Positions 36,719 to 48,489 of a DNA stretch of 64,000 nt are shown here, one piece after another. The DNA is from Exophiala sp. HKRS030 (lineage: Eukaryota > Ascomycota > Eurotiomycetes > Chaetothyriales > Herpotrichiellaceae), in the NCBI GenBank assembly GCA_023897205.1, contig JAHWDD010000005.1, forward strand, positions 4,030,001-4,094,000, in the 5' to 3' direction. The first letter of the stretch is position 1; each line of letters begins with the position of its first letter. A program made the position numbers and the translations under genes. Below the pieces are notes generated by a model. That model worked only from the letters and a program-made list of their open reading frames with translations, was not told where the DNA came from and ran no database searches.

Positions 36719-38316
36719 TCACTTGCCTTCACCCAAAGCTATCATCTCGTCCAGTAATGCAACAGTCTCTGTAGGACTGGCAATCCACGCACAACAACAA
36801 GCACTCCGAGCCTTGAAATCATTCCCTCCTCCACTTAAGAACTGATCACCCACATGTAGCGTACTTGACGGTGATATGCCGCCGAACCACTTCTGGCACG
36901 ATTGCACTCCCAATGACTTGTCTCCGATATCCAGAAAGACATCAGCACCACCATTGAATACCGTGAATGGGATTTCCGCATGGATGACCTTTCCATCTGG
37001 CCTTACAGAGCTCAGTGACGTCTCAACCACTTGCTGCACCACCAGAACTGTTTCTTCCAACTGCTCTCGCGTAAGCTTCTTTGACTGGTCCGCGGCGTAG
37101 ATACCGACTGCTCTCTCCTTGCGGAGAACCTTGGCTTGCAAATGCAGGGTACGAATACATGAGTGGAAAGCAGCTTCAGCCACATCAAGTAAAGATTGAA
37201 TAGCCGGTTCGTTCCACGCACTCATTGCATCTAGAACCCATTCTCGGCGGTGAATATACCGTAGACAATGTTCTGCCTCCTCATCAAATACCAACAGGAA
37301 GTTTGATTCGCCACCCATGATGATGAGATTCGTTTTCTGAGCAGGGGTAAGTACTCTCGATGTCTTGACCGCTAGTAAAAGTCCTGACAATCGATTGAAA
37401 TAATTCTCCGGCTGCGTGTACCCAGCAGCAGTGACAATTCCTATCCGGACTCCCTGAGACAAGAAGTGAAGCAGGCGGAGTATGACCGGGTCTGATTCTG
37501 GCGAATGTAATGAAGCTCCATCTTCGTACAGAGTCACGTCACCATCGAATGTCAAGAGCTCGAGTCCGGGCTTGATCTTTGTTCGGAGGGATCTATATGG
37601 TTTCGGTTGGATCATCGCCATGATTTGAGCCGTATTCAAAATCAAGCGAATGTCGTTGAACGAAGGAGCGACGAACCGCCGAGATGAGATTGCACGGGTC
37701 GAGTCTTGATGCTTGAACGCATCTTCAAGTGCTAACGGTGTGAAAAATGTTGAAATAGTAGGAACTAGCATGCTCAACTTCGACCGCGAAGCTGGTGTGT
37801 CTTGATGGTTGACTAGAAAATAAGCAGATATCATGGAGGATTCGGCATGCGCTTACTGTGATCGAGTACTAGATCTTCGACGTCTCGGAAGATTTCTGCA
37901 TATCTCTGCCGAGCAGATCTCGCCATGGTGTTGAGGCTCTGAACGTTGCTGTCATCGTATTCCACCGCTGGTTGTGAGTTGAGAACGAAAGGAACCGCTA
38001 GAAGACCCTGCGATATCATAAGAGGTTGCTAATTTCAACAGAGCAATCGGTGGCCCAAGCGATAGTAAAACTCGTCCGTACCTTGATCCATTCAATCTAG
38101 TTGAAGTCAGGTGGTGTGAAGTTCAAGAACTGCCAGGTAAACAACTTACAAGTTGATCACGACGATGTGTCTTTGGGCCAAGAATGTTAGCATGGTTTCC
38201 ATCTTGTCAGAAAGCCCATTGACATGCCTTCAGTGCGTCTATATTTTGTTAGGGCTGGCATTGAGACGGTTGCTACATGTGTTCCACGTACACTCAACTC
38301 TGTACCTGGTAGTCAT
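36719..38316 (-). CDS. ISN1: IMP-specific 5'-nucleotidase
   Basis: Cytosolic enzyme that dephosphorylates IMP to inosine in purine salvage. Five exons fit: 38316-38292, 38202-38150, 38096-38082, 38007-37857 and 37812-36719, giving 445 residues in one frame. The model rests on the family start MTTRYRVEY split across the first intron, KTHRRDQL, the 15-nt exon IEWIK, GLLAVPFVLNSQ, then RFVAPSFNDIRLILNTAQ. The HAD-type catalytic motif is TFDGDVTLYEDGASLH. VGDQFLSGGGNDFKAR near the C-terminus is the metal-binding loop. Exons 1 and 3 are only 25 and 15 nt, so automated callers may start it late. No frame damage. Confidence 0.93.
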
Positions 38317-39092
38317 TGTGACGAGTGCTCAAGCTCACCTCTTTCCGATTGAACATTCACGGTGCAGTCGAAATGGTTATAAGATTGTGATTGTTCCAAC
38401 CTTGGTCACCATCTGACCATGGCCCCGAGTAGGTGCTCGATATATAATGTTGGCTGCCAACACCGAAATAAGACATGCCAAGACCCCGCAAGCCCACAGA
38501 TCCTTTTGAATGTTCATTGGTTGGCCGATGAGGAGTCTCTCACGGAGTCGCAGCATCTTAGCGTCTATGTACCACCCCAGGTACAGTAACCGTTTTTCCA
38601 GCTGACCAACTCCGAGGCGAGATCTCCAGTGGATGTGTCGCCCGAGTTTGTAACAATGTGCTACTAACTACCTAGTGCTAATCCGCCAAAGTTGGGCTTA
38701 TCGGAACGTCTCCATGCTTCGGACTTTCGATGCCATTGTACTGATCAGGCGGAGACAATAGGGCGGTGGCATTAATACTTCTGAGTTGTGACACCTTCCT
38801 TGGGGCCTACTACGGGCGTTTTCAAATGCTATTTCACGCGGACACACTTTTTTTGAATTCTTCGACCACAGTTTAAGCGAGACCAGTAATTTGCAAGTCC
38901 ATGAATGGTAAAGCGTCAATCAAGTCATGGCCAGTAACACAGAGAGCCAAGCAGTCGCATGCTGTATTTTGAAAGATGATTATGTATGAACCTGAACGAC
39001 CAGACCACCTACACTTGGGGTCGTTTATGGCGGCAAGCATTAATTTGCTATCACGCGTCTAAACCAGATATAAAGTAATTGTCTTCAGTGTC
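38317..39092. other. Divergent spacer between ISN1 and the deaminase gene
   Basis: 776-bp spacer holding both presumed promoters. No supported gene or repeat. Confidence 0.35.
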
Positions 39093-41259
39093 ATGAATCC
39101 CCGAACAACCACTGCACAAACGTCGATATGGCAGCCTATAGGTGAAGAGCAGTTTCACCGCAATATAAGCGCACTTTGGAAAGCGACACATGGCCGGCCC
39201 AAAGATCCTCAGACATATTCAATGCCTAGTCAAAGGTCTGAGCAAGCTAGTGCCTTTCCTATAGCGCTTGAGCTGCAGCTTTCGAATGGCATTGCTTCCG
39301 TCTCTACAAAGAAGGGAGTAGCATTCGTGTCCGCGGTGGCCATCCAGTTACCACGGGATGCATCAAGCGGTTTGAAATTGAATCTAGCTGCCAATGAACA
39401 GATCTCGCAAGCAGTCAAAGACTGTCTCGGTCATGTAGTCACAAGTGTGCAGAGAGCAGCTCGCGGAGGTGATTTGACATATTCGTTACAATGGGACATG
39501 GCCATTGGCTTACATTCATGACAGAAACGAAAAAAGTTCAATGTAAAGACGACATCTTAAGTTCAGTGCTGCGGCTCAACCGTTCACGAATTCATGCCCG
39601 TTTCAAAAGCAAGAAACATCGCCATCTGGTGCGAGATGGCTTGCACAGTATCCTACTGAATTTGAGAGGCCGTTCCGCATCTCCACAACATGTCCAATTA
39701 GTGCAAAGACTCGAAACCTTGGACCGAGCCCTAGAAGTGTATTTTAGCCAAGCCGAGGATATCAGGACGCTTGAGTCCCTCAAAAGTCTCGTGGCTGCGT
39801 GCTGTAATTTCTTCAATAGTCTCCCATCAGGAGAAAGCATGAAGAGCGCGCTCCATCACGCGGGAGTCGACGTCGATGAGTCGCAAGGGAATCCACATCT
39901 TCGGCAAATTGGGAAGACTGCGAGCATTTATCACCTTGCCGAGATGCTGAGCACGATCGCATCACACCCCAAATTCCGACGCTTTTGCGTCAATCTCAGT
40001 GTACACTATGTACCCGCTTATAGGACTGTCCTATTGCCCATACCTGCCGTCGACAATGCGAGTCGAGATTGCCGCGTACACGCCGAAGTTCAACTGGTGG
40101 TTGATTTGGATTTGAGACCAACCTCAGAATGGAGTCCACCGCGTGTGATCGGCTCCAGCAAAGCCCCATGCTTTCTATGTGAAATGTTCCTCAATGAACA
40201 TGGACGATATTTTGTTCCACGCACTCATGGTAAACTTACTCCTCGATGGACGATCCCAGATCTAAATGAATTTAGTCAGAGACAAAGATGTCAGTACCGG
40301 GAAATCATCAGCAGGATGAATCGCAAGTTACAAGAACCAGTATCCACCTCTCTGCGACGTCGATTGGATCCTGCCATGAGTTGGCAAGCGTTTTCACAAC
40401 TTAATTTGACTCCTGTCTTGACTTCATATGCCAGTCAGATCACTTCCGTACCCCAAGGGCGGGGCAACTCTCAGCAAGTCCAGGAATGTCTCATACATTC
40501 CGCAAAGAGCAACCCTTACCGACTATAAAATTGCCAGAACCGTCTTCTCCAGCTATTTCTGAGGAGCTTAAGCAGCCCGCGTCTCAGACAAGGTTGCATA
40601 CACACGTCTCGGTCTTGGAGAAGCCGCAAGAGGGATCGAGTGAGCTCCTTCCGAACTCTACGTTGGAACCTGACAAGCGAGAAAAGCTGGGACGTAACCT
40701 GCTAGGAGAAATTGGATCTAAGTCTGCTTCAAACATTGCAAATTGTTACATGGGGCAAAACTTGACTGAACCAAAACTCCAGAGACAGGTCCAATCTTTC
40801 ATGAATCTCGGTTCTGAGCGACTTAGCCAAGCCTCTCGGGTCATAAGAGATCATGAAAGTTGGGCCTGCGACATGTTATTCGAATGTGGCATAAACGGGA
40901 GACCTAAATGTTGTCTTTCATATATGCCACATTCGAACAACATGAATCGAAAAATCGACTTTCATGATACGGAGCTCTTCCTTGAGGTTGAGTATCCAAA
41001 TACCGCACAGATGGTTATCATTCAGTGCTCGAGGCCTGAAACGCCGAGAACGCAACCAGTCATCGAGATTGATAAATTGGAGCCTGGAGCGACTCTCGAG
41101 CTGGATACAGGTGAAAGCTTAACAGGAAATAGGGTGATGTTCCTCACTAAGATCGATAAGAATGGGATTGATCAATGGTGGGAATGCCACTGGAGAAACG
41201 CAGACGAAATGAAGAAGACGTACAGTACACGCGGCGGCAGTACGGACTGGGTAGAATGA
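39093..41259 (+). CDS. OTT_1508-like deaminase-domain protein, two frame breaks
   Basis: Predicted zinc deaminase of the OTT_1508-like group, widespread and expanded in fungi but of unknown substrate (nucleic acid or nucleotide deamination proposed for the superfamily). The zinc/catalytic motifs are HAEVQ near residue 329 and PCFLC near 358, separated by WSPPRVIGSSKA. HGRYFVPRTHGKLTPRW follows, typical of the group. The N-terminal ~300 residues are helical and variable. After the domain, ~230 residues form a linker and a beta-rich block (DTELFLEVEYPNTAQMVI, DQWWECHWRN) that I cannot assign. Two frame changes, at GG 39507-39508 and GG 40483-40484, are each one missing base; then 722 residues close. 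If the second break were real, the last part would be a separate gene. Confidence 0.78.
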
Positions 41260-41751
41260 TTTTTGTTACGGGGGCATAAGATTTTGTGGGAGATTGATGA
41301 TGCCAAGCAAAAGTTACTTTCACGTGATTAAGTTTTCCTCCTTTCAGCCAACTGGGTCTTCTGTGTACCGTAGTGACTGTGTAATGGCCCATTGAGGCTC
41401 GTATCCGCGCTGTGCTGTTTTCTTTGCCCACTAACAATCATGTTCAGCTCCAACCCAACATTCTGCCAATTGGCGAGATTTTAAACACCCATGTCAATTT
41501 CTAGACTAGACCCTGGCGACGGCAGGGCAAAGTGGCCGTTAACCTTTTGTGTGTCTTACGAATGCGAAGCAGCAATTGCAAGCGCCTGTACACCGTAAAG
41601 GGTTTAGACACAAAGGCAATAGACACGGCTTGACAGGGCGTGACATATCTGCCTGAGTCTATGAAAGTATGCCTGCGAGTCTCTAAACCACTCTATCCCC
41701 AGTATTATTTGGTTCATTTGTCTGTCATAACAAGGGTAACTCGGGACAAGA

Positions 41752-42594
41752 ATGGAGCCTGAATCTCGCATTATATTCACCTCGATTGGTGAAGGTGTAC
41801 CTATACTCATCGTCCATGGCTGGGAGATGAATTCTAAGGTAGAAGCATACGACTTCGAACCGATCTTCGAGACTACTCCAGGGTTTCGTCGCATCTACAT
41901 TGACCTTCCAGGTATGGGCCTCAGCCCCGCAGATGGAATCCGAGGTTTGGACGACATCTTTGCACGCGTCGTTCAATTCATCGATTCACACATCGGAAAC
42001 TCGACATTCCTTCTTGTCGGCTCATCTTGTGGCGCATATCTTGCGCGTGCACTTGCGCGAAAATACGTGTTGCAAGTCGACGGTTTGCTCCTACGCGTGC
42101 CGCTCGTAGAGCCCGACGACAGCAAACGTGACACCGACGCCTTCAAGCCGCTGGTGCAAGATCAAGAGCTCTTGCAAAGCATTCCAGAAGAGAAGAAGGC
42201 AGTCCTTGGCGACATCCTCATCCAAACGTCCGAGTACGTCGCGAGCTTAGATGAGAAGCTCGGTCGTGTTGTGCTTCCGGCGATCGATGCGGTGGACCGT
42301 GAAGTGCTCGACGAGATCCGATCCGATCCGCAGAAGTATCGACTATCTGTGCCGTTGGAAGATGTTGAGAATAAGTTTGCCGCACCTACACTGATAGTGT
42401 GTGGCCGACATGATGAAGTTGTTGGCTATCGAGACACTATTCGCTTACTAGAGCTATATCCGCGATCGACGTTTGCCGTCTTAGACCGTGGAACCCATGG
42501 CCTACCAATTGATGAGCATAAAGTTTTTGAGGCGCTTGTTTGTGACTGGGTCCAGAGAATTCATGAATGGCGGTCTATTGGTGGCAAGAAATAG
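41752..42594 (+). CDS. Alpha/beta hydrolase
   Basis: 280-residue, intronless alpha/beta-fold hydrolase. Oxyanion-hole HGW at 22-24, nucleophile elbow GSSCG with Ser92, candidate acid Asp in CGRHDEVVG and catalytic His in RGTHGLP form a complete triad. No signal peptide, so probably cytosolic. The substrate is unknown; the compact form resembles bacterial serine hydrolases more than fungal lipases, which could mean old horizontal transfer, but that needs a phylogeny. No frame damage. Converges on MED17. Confidence 0.8.
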   Translation: MEPESRIIFTSIGEGVPILIVHGWEMNSKVEAYDFEPIFETTPGFRRIYIDLPGMGLSPADGIRGLDDIFARVVQFIDSHIGNSTFLLVGSSCGAYLARALARKYVLQVDGLLLRVPLVEPDDSKRDTDAFKPLVQDQELLQSIPEEKKAVLGDILIQTSEYVASLDEKLGRVVLPAIDAVDREVLDEIRSDPQKYRLSVPLEDVENKFAAPTLIVCGRHDEVVGYRDTIRLLELYPRSTFAVLDRGTHGLPIDEHKVFEALVCDWVQRIHEWRSIGGKK

Positions 42595-42699
42595 ATGCTG
42601 ATCTTACCTTTGATGAAGATACTCATGATATAAACTAGTCGATGTGAAAAGAAACAAGGTTGAACAACGGCGAGAGACCAGAGCTCGTTTTTGTCTACT

Positions 42700-44645
42700 C
42701 TAATTGTGCTTGCCAACTATCTGCATCACGACCTGTTCGAACTTCAGCTCGGGGTCGAATTTGATTTCCGCATCTTTCGCATGTGAGCATCCTTTTGCCG
42801 TCCATGTCCAGATAGCATGTCGTCGTGGATTGTTCCTGGCATCGGGGGTCCATTTCAAGCTGAAAGAGTGACTCTGCAGTGCGATTTGCACCTTTTGAAC
42901 AATTTCTCCCGAGTTATACAGTGTCAGCTCGCCGTTGTAAGGGCTGGAAACGCGCCATCTCGAGTTCTTGCCTTGATCATCTGACGACGTTTGTTGCGTG
43001 GCTATCTGCTCGACGTGCGAAACCAGGCCGAGAAGGAGGACTCTACGTACGAAAGCCGTTGCGGCCTCTAGTGTTTGTTGCTGAGAGGGACGGATTGTCG
43101 CAAAACCAAACTCGAGGGTCGATGTGTCGAATCTTGTTCCAAAAAGAGGCTGTCCCAGGAATGTTGCGACATCAACATCAAATTCCAGAGACCTTGCCAA
43201 CTTGAATTTGATAGTCGTCCTGGCTGGAAGAAGCAGATCGGATAAGGCCGACGCGGAACTTTCAATCTTAGAGTTGTTGAGACCAGCAGCATCCGATCTA
43301 CTTGTGACAGTGGAAGTGGGTAGACCGCCTGTAGATAAAACTGTGACGATCTTGTCACAGTTTGTTCGAAGTGCATCGACCTCCACTTTGTGTCGTAGGT
43401 GTACTAGAATAGGACGTAGAATGGCATATTCAGGGGAGGGCCGTGGTTTGAGTGTCATCACAGGGGGCGTACGGATCTTCTGGCAAGACTCTGCTCGTGT
43501 GCTGTGGTTAGCAGGAGCCCTAAAGACAAAGCCAGAAACTCTGCGAGCTCGTTGTCTTCGGGTCTCAGTGTGGGAATGTTTTCCTGCTGCTCAGCGAACT
43601 TCAGGCAGATTTGATACTGGTCTCCAATCGAAACCTCAACAGACTGTGCCCGACTGAGTGCTCCCTGATTTGCGATGAGACGAGCTTCTCGACTGATTTC
43701 GTAGAAGAGTTCTTCCTCGAAAAGTGAATCACGAGCTTCGGTGATTTGTCTATTGATGTCACTCGCATCCCCACGTTTCGATGGTCTGAGACAGAAGGCA
43801 CCAGTCGTTTTGCCTTGGCGAATTATGTAGACCCGAGACGTTGTTGTCTCCGGGGTCTTGCATGGCTATCCAGATACATGGATCCATCGTCAGATTGGCG
43901 TAGGATAGCAAAACCTCGATCCCGGAATTGAGGGGCAGCTTCTGGAAATCCGAAATGTACGCCGATCGCCTTATTGTCGCGAGGAAGCCTGCTGACTGGC
44001 CAGCCACGTGATTTGAGGTCTGCAATCTGGGCCCAGTACGAGGACTCACGTTCTGCAACAGCATTGAGCGTAACCGATGCTGATGCCAACTTATCTGAGA
44101 CAGACTTGAAAGCTTCAGATCGCCAACCCTGAGAAACTAATTTCAGATCTCTACGCGTTGACTCCGGCAAAGGTTTTGTCGAAACAACGTGACTTGAAAG
44201 AGTGCCAATGGGCACAGCGTCTTTCAAGGCCGGCGACATGGACGAGCGCGCCGGAATGGATTGCTTGGAGATCAGGAGTGACACAAAGTCCAGTGCACAC
44301 AGTATCTCATTTTGGGCATAACTAGAGATCTTAGACAAGACTTGTCAACAGAGTCCAAGCACAATCTTACTTTAATTGTTCAATCATCTGCTCTCGTTTT
44401 TTCCACAGCCGTTCCTGTCGCTTCTGAGGTGTTTCGTCGGCTTGTGAGTCCTCAGACTGCTCAAACGAAACCAAGGCATTTTGAGAGGGTGCTTTGCCTT
44501 GAATCTCGGAACGAAGCGATTCCTCTGTTACTTTATAAAAGTGGCCTTTTTGAGCTATTACCTGCTGTATCTGCGTTTGTAGATTTGAAGTGGCAGATGA
44601 CGGTACAGGGGGTATCAGAAGACTGATGGTCTTGGAGTCAGCCAT
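42700..44645 (-). CDS. MED17: Mediator complex subunit 17
   Basis: Head-module scaffold of Mediator, which bridges activators to RNA polymerase II. Exons 44645-44371 and 44321-42700 join over a 49-nt GTAAGA...TCTAG intron. The start MADSKTISLLIPP and TEESLRSEI are typical. LCALDFVSLLIS, ALKDAVPIGTL, VSQGWRSEAF and FGFPEAAPQFRDRGFAILRQ are the conserved core, and EYAILRPILVHLRHK marks the C-terminal half. Two frame changes, at about 43833-43836 (before RVYIIRQGK) and at TT 43478-43479 (before IRTPPVMTLK), are each one missing base; 632 residues then close. Divergent from PFK1. Confidence 0.9.
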
Positions 44646-45922
44646 TCTCGGCTAGTGATTGATTGACTAGGTAACAGTGGCAAGATCACAAGTGAAAGAC
44701 TGGTACCATCGTAGCTGCGACGCGGATTGCGAGCCAGAGAAGAGCTACGTCTGCCGGGTTTGTGCTGTTGGTGGAAACGAGAGGCTCCAGGTGAACAGGC
44801 ATTTGATGAATCGAAGGGAAACGGAATAAGGAATCGAGGGTCACGCCTTGGGTTCACGTGATGCAGGTTCCAGCTATGTCTTGGCATGTTTTGAGTAAAA
44901 AGAAATGCGGCAGAGCAGATCTGCAGTGTGCGCCTTTTTGAAGGTACTATCCACGTGACCCTCACACCTCCCGTGACCTCCGTGACTTGCCCAAGCACGC
45001 CCATCCATTTGCACGTGATTATTGCTGACTTTCACCGCCAACAGCTTCCCTGTCCCAGGTCTGTCTCGGAACCTTGTGACGTGTCATGATCGGACTTTTG
45101 CATCGACAGCTTTTTCAATGAAGTTGATGCTTGAGGCTACATTGGAGATAGGTAATCAAGACAGCCAGCCTCCTTGTGCGAATACTCCTGTCATCAGCAA
45201 AAGCACCGTGGGTGAATGAGTAAATTTCAATAATGAATCTCTCTGCCCCTCTTCCAGCTCCCCGATAAGCGATAAGGCTAGTCTGTTAATGGCGAGCTAT
45301 CCGGCAACTAATTGACTTTGCCAGCTCAGGCACCTAACAGGTGCTTCCTGACAACCCCGCCTCCCACTTAACCCGCACTTAATCTGCGCTCGATGTGCCA
45401 CAAGGTGCCTAATCGGAGCGCCTAGACTGCCCAACCAGCGCCCCAAAGCATTCTCACCAGAATAAAAAGTTGTTTTCTGCGTGACTTGAAGCCTGACGCG
45501 GGCTCCTGCTCTTGTTCAACCAATCGTGCAGCCAGACCTCAGCAGCTGCTCGCTTCTTCGACCTGGCCTGGACTTGATCTTGATCTTGATCACTGTATCT
45601 CACACCACATAGATCCCGGACTTCTTATTCCTTATCCTCATCACCTACTGCATTTTCCCTACGCTACTGCATTCTTTTATTGGAGCTCTTGACTGGGAGC
45701 TTGTATCACGCCTCACCTCATCAACACCTTTCTTTTTCATCCTTCCCTACAAGTTTTTCCCGACAATTTGCTTATTCTCGTCAATTGCTTCTGAATTCTC
45801 GAGGCACAAAAGGCGAGCTCTTAGGCCCCTCTCTCTACCGATCTCCCTTCCCAAAACTTCCACCGAAAGACGGTCGACACGAACGAACCTCTACAAACCT
45901 GAAAAACACTGTCACACAAGTC
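44646..45922. promoter_or_regulatory. Bidirectional MED17/PFK1 spacer with three CACGTGA boxes
   Basis: 1.28-kb divergent spacer. CACGTG cores at 44855-44860, 44952-44957 and 45012-45017 are all followed by A in the same orientation, which suggests bHLH (Cbf1/SREBP/Pho4-type) binding. Nearer PFK1 there is an AT-rich AATAAAAAG element at about 45463-45471 and a long pyrimidine-rich leader (about 45720-45770), typical of highly expressed fungal glycolytic genes. Function inferred from motifs. Confidence 0.5.
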
Positions 45923-48298
45923 ATGGCTACTCTTTCGAAGAAACGCCGGATCGGCGTTATGACCAGTGGAGGTGACTCCCCTGGCATGAACGGTGCAGTG
46001 CGAGCAGTTGTCCGAATGTCGATCTACAGAGGATGTGAAGCCTACGCTGTCTACGAAGGCTATGAGGGTCTTGTCCAAGGTGGAGACCTGATCAAAGAGA
46101 TGAAGTGGGAAGACGTCCGTGGATATCTATCTCGAGGAGGCACTCTCATCGGAACAGCCAGATGCATGGCTTTCATGGAACGTTGGGGTCGCCTTAAGGC
46201 TGCCAAGAACATGATCGAACGGGGCATCGATGCTCTGGTTATCTGTGGTGGTGACGGTAGTCTGACTGGTGCAGACAAATTCAGGTCCGAATGGCCTGGC
46301 CTGTTGAAAGAGCTCGTAGAAACCGGAGAGCTCACTGCAGCGCAGATTGAGCCTTATCAACACCTCAACATCGTCGGGCTCGTCGGCTCCATCGACAATG
46401 ACATGTCTGGAACCGATGCAACCATCGGCTGTTATTCTTCACTCGAGCGAATCTGCTCCGCAGTCGACGACGTCTTCGATACCGCCGCGTCCCACCAACG
46501 TGGATTCGTCATTGAAGTGATGGGTCGTCATTGTGGCTGGCTAGCTTTGATGGCATCCATCGCCACTGGCGCCGACTTTGTCTTTATCCCGGAGAAACCT
46601 CCACGAGTGGGCTGGGAAGGCCAGATGTGCGATATTATCACCAAGCACAGATCAAGAGGCAAGCGAAGGTCCATTGTCATTATCGCAGAAGGTGCTCATG
46701 ACGTCGAGCTCAAGAAAATAACTGCGAATCAAGTCAAGGACCTTCTGACAGAAAGACTTAAGTTGGACACAAGAGTTACGGTATTGGGACACACTCAGCG
46801 TGGTGGACAGGCTTGTTCTTATGACCGTTGGTTATCCACCCTACAGGGTGTCGAAGCAGTCAACGCTGTCCTGGATGCCACTCCCGAAACTCCAACACCT
46901 GTCATCACTATTCGGGAAAACAAGATCGAGCGTTCCAATCTAATGGAAGCTGTTGCCCTTACGAAATCGGTGACAGACGCTATCAAGGCCAAAGACTTCG
47001 ACAAGGCCATGAGACTGAGAGATGTCGAGTTCAAGGAGTATTACAACAGTTACATGATCACCACATCTACGGACCATCCCAAGTTGAGGCTACCAGAGGA
47101 GAAGCGGCTTCGAGTTGCCATCATTCATGTCGGTGCGCCGGCTGGTGGTATGAATCCCGCTACCCGAGCTGCGGTCGCTTACTGCTTGACCAGAGGCCAC
47201 ACCCCGATTGCTATTCACAATGGCTTTCCTGGTTTACAACGACATCATGACGACAAACCACTAGGCTCAGTACGCGAATGCAAGTGGATTGACGTAGATC
47301 CATGGGTCAACGAAGGTGGATCAGAAATTGGGACCAACAGAGGTCTTCCCAGTGCCGACCTGAAGAAGACTGCTGAATGCTTCGAGTTGTACAAATTCGA
47401 TGCTCTGCTTTTGATCGGTGGTTTCGAGGCGTTCACTGCAGCCAGTGAGCTTCGCAAGGCAAGGGATCAATATCCAGCATTCCAGATCCCCTTGATTGTC
47501 CTTCCAGCAACAGTCTCCAACAATGTTCCCGGCACTGAGTACTCCCTGGGCAGCGACACCTGCTTAAACACGCTGATCAATTTCTGTGATGCTATTCGGC
47601 AGTCTGCTTCGTCATCTCGAAGACGGGTGTTTGTCATCGAGACTCAAGGTGGTCGTTCAGGCTATCTTGCCACCATGGCTGGCCTGTCAGTTGGTGCGTT
47701 GGCAGTGTACATCCCAGAAGAAGGTATCAACATCCACATGCTGGCACGAGACATTGAGTTCCTTCGTGAGAACTTTGCCAATGACCAGGGAGCGTCGCGG
47801 GCAGGGAAGATCATTCTCCGGAACGAGCGAGCCAGCACCACATACACCACACAAGTCATTGCAGATATGATCAAAGAAGAAGCCAGGGGCAGATTCGAAT
47901 CTAGATCAGCGGTTCCCGGCCATTATCAACAGGGTGGAAAACCATCGCCTATGGATCGGATAAGAGCCCTTCGTATGGCGATCAAATGTATGCAATTTAT
48001 TGAGGATCATTTCATCGGCAAATCCAAGGCAGAGATCGCCGGCGAAGAACTTTCAGCATCAGTAATTGGTATTCAGGGTTCCGAGGTTGTCTTCACACCT
48101 CTTGGTGGTGAAACGGGGCTAGAAAAGACAGGCACAGACTGGTCAGATCGGCGACCAAAGAATGAGTTTTGGATGTCGATGAAGGACACGGTTGACATTC
48201 TCAGTGGACGGCCAAAGACAAGTGATTGCTGCGAGGAGTGCGGCAAGGTGCTGGCGGGAGAGCCGATGTCCAAGAGGCTTTCTAAACAATTGGGCTGA
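45923..48298 (+). CDS. PFK1: 6-phosphofructokinase subunit
   Basis: ATP-dependent phosphofructokinase, the committed step of glycolysis, in the duplicated eukaryotic form: an N-terminal catalytic half and a C-terminal allosteric half. 791 residues from ATG 45923 (MATLSKKRRIGVMTSGGDSP). Catalytic features include GGDGSLTGA near residue 108, GLVGSIDNDMSGTDATIG with the catalytic Asp, and EVMGRHCGWLALM. The second half restarts at about residue 397 with IIHVGAPAGGMNPATRA and has the degenerate GGFEAF in place of GGDGS, as expected for the fructose-2,6-bisphosphate-binding half. The frame stays open upstream to 45680, but family members begin here. Intronless in this model. No frame damage. Confidence 0.95.
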   Translation: MATLSKKRRIGVMTSGGDSPGMNGAVRAVVRMSIYRGCEAYAVYEGYEGLVQGGDLIKEMKWEDVRGYLSRGGTLIGTARCMAFMERWGRLKAAKNMIERGIDALVICGGDGSLTGADKFRSEWPGLLKELVETGELTAAQIEPYQHLNIVGLVGSIDNDMSGTDATIGCYSSLERICSAVDDVFDTAASHQRGFVIEVMGRHCGWLALMASIATGADFVFIPEKPPRVGWEGQMCDIITKHRSRGKRRSIVIIAEGAHDVELKKITANQVKDLLTERLKLDTRVTVLGHTQRGGQACSYDRWLSTLQGVEAVNAVLDATPETPTPVITIRENKIERSNLMEAVALTKSVTDAIKAKDFDKAMRLRDVEFKEYYNSYMITTSTDHPKLRLPEEKRLRVAIIHVGAPAGGMNPATRAAVAYCLTRGHTPIAIHNGFPGLQRHHDDKPLGSVRECKWIDVDPWVNEGGSEIGTNRGLPSADLKKTAECFELYKFDALLLIGGFEAFTAASELRKARDQYPAFQIPLIVLPATVSNNVPGTEYSLGSDTCLNTLINFCDAIRQSASSSRRRVFVIETQGGRSGYLATMAGLSVGALAVYIPEEGINIHMLARDIEFLRENFANDQGASRAGKIILRNERASTTYTTQVIADMIKEEARGRFESRSAVPGHYQQGGKPSPMDRIRALRMAIKCMQFIEDHFIGKSKAEIAGEELSASVIGIQGSEVVFTPLGGETGLEKTGTDWSDRRPKNEFWMSMKDTVDILSGRPKTSDCCEECGKVLAGEPMSKRLSKQLG

Positions 48299-48489
48299 GA
48301 ACAGTGATGGTTGCCTGGATTGAATGACATGGGTGGCATAGAACCTGATGTTCATCATTAGCTAGATCGTAAGAGCTTGCCAGTGAGTGGCTCATAGTCC
48401 TAAAGACAAATGACATGAATGATGCAAAGTTGTCTATGTTTAGAGCCGTCAAAAGCACCCGCAGCCTAATCAGTCAATGAGGAGTGGAC

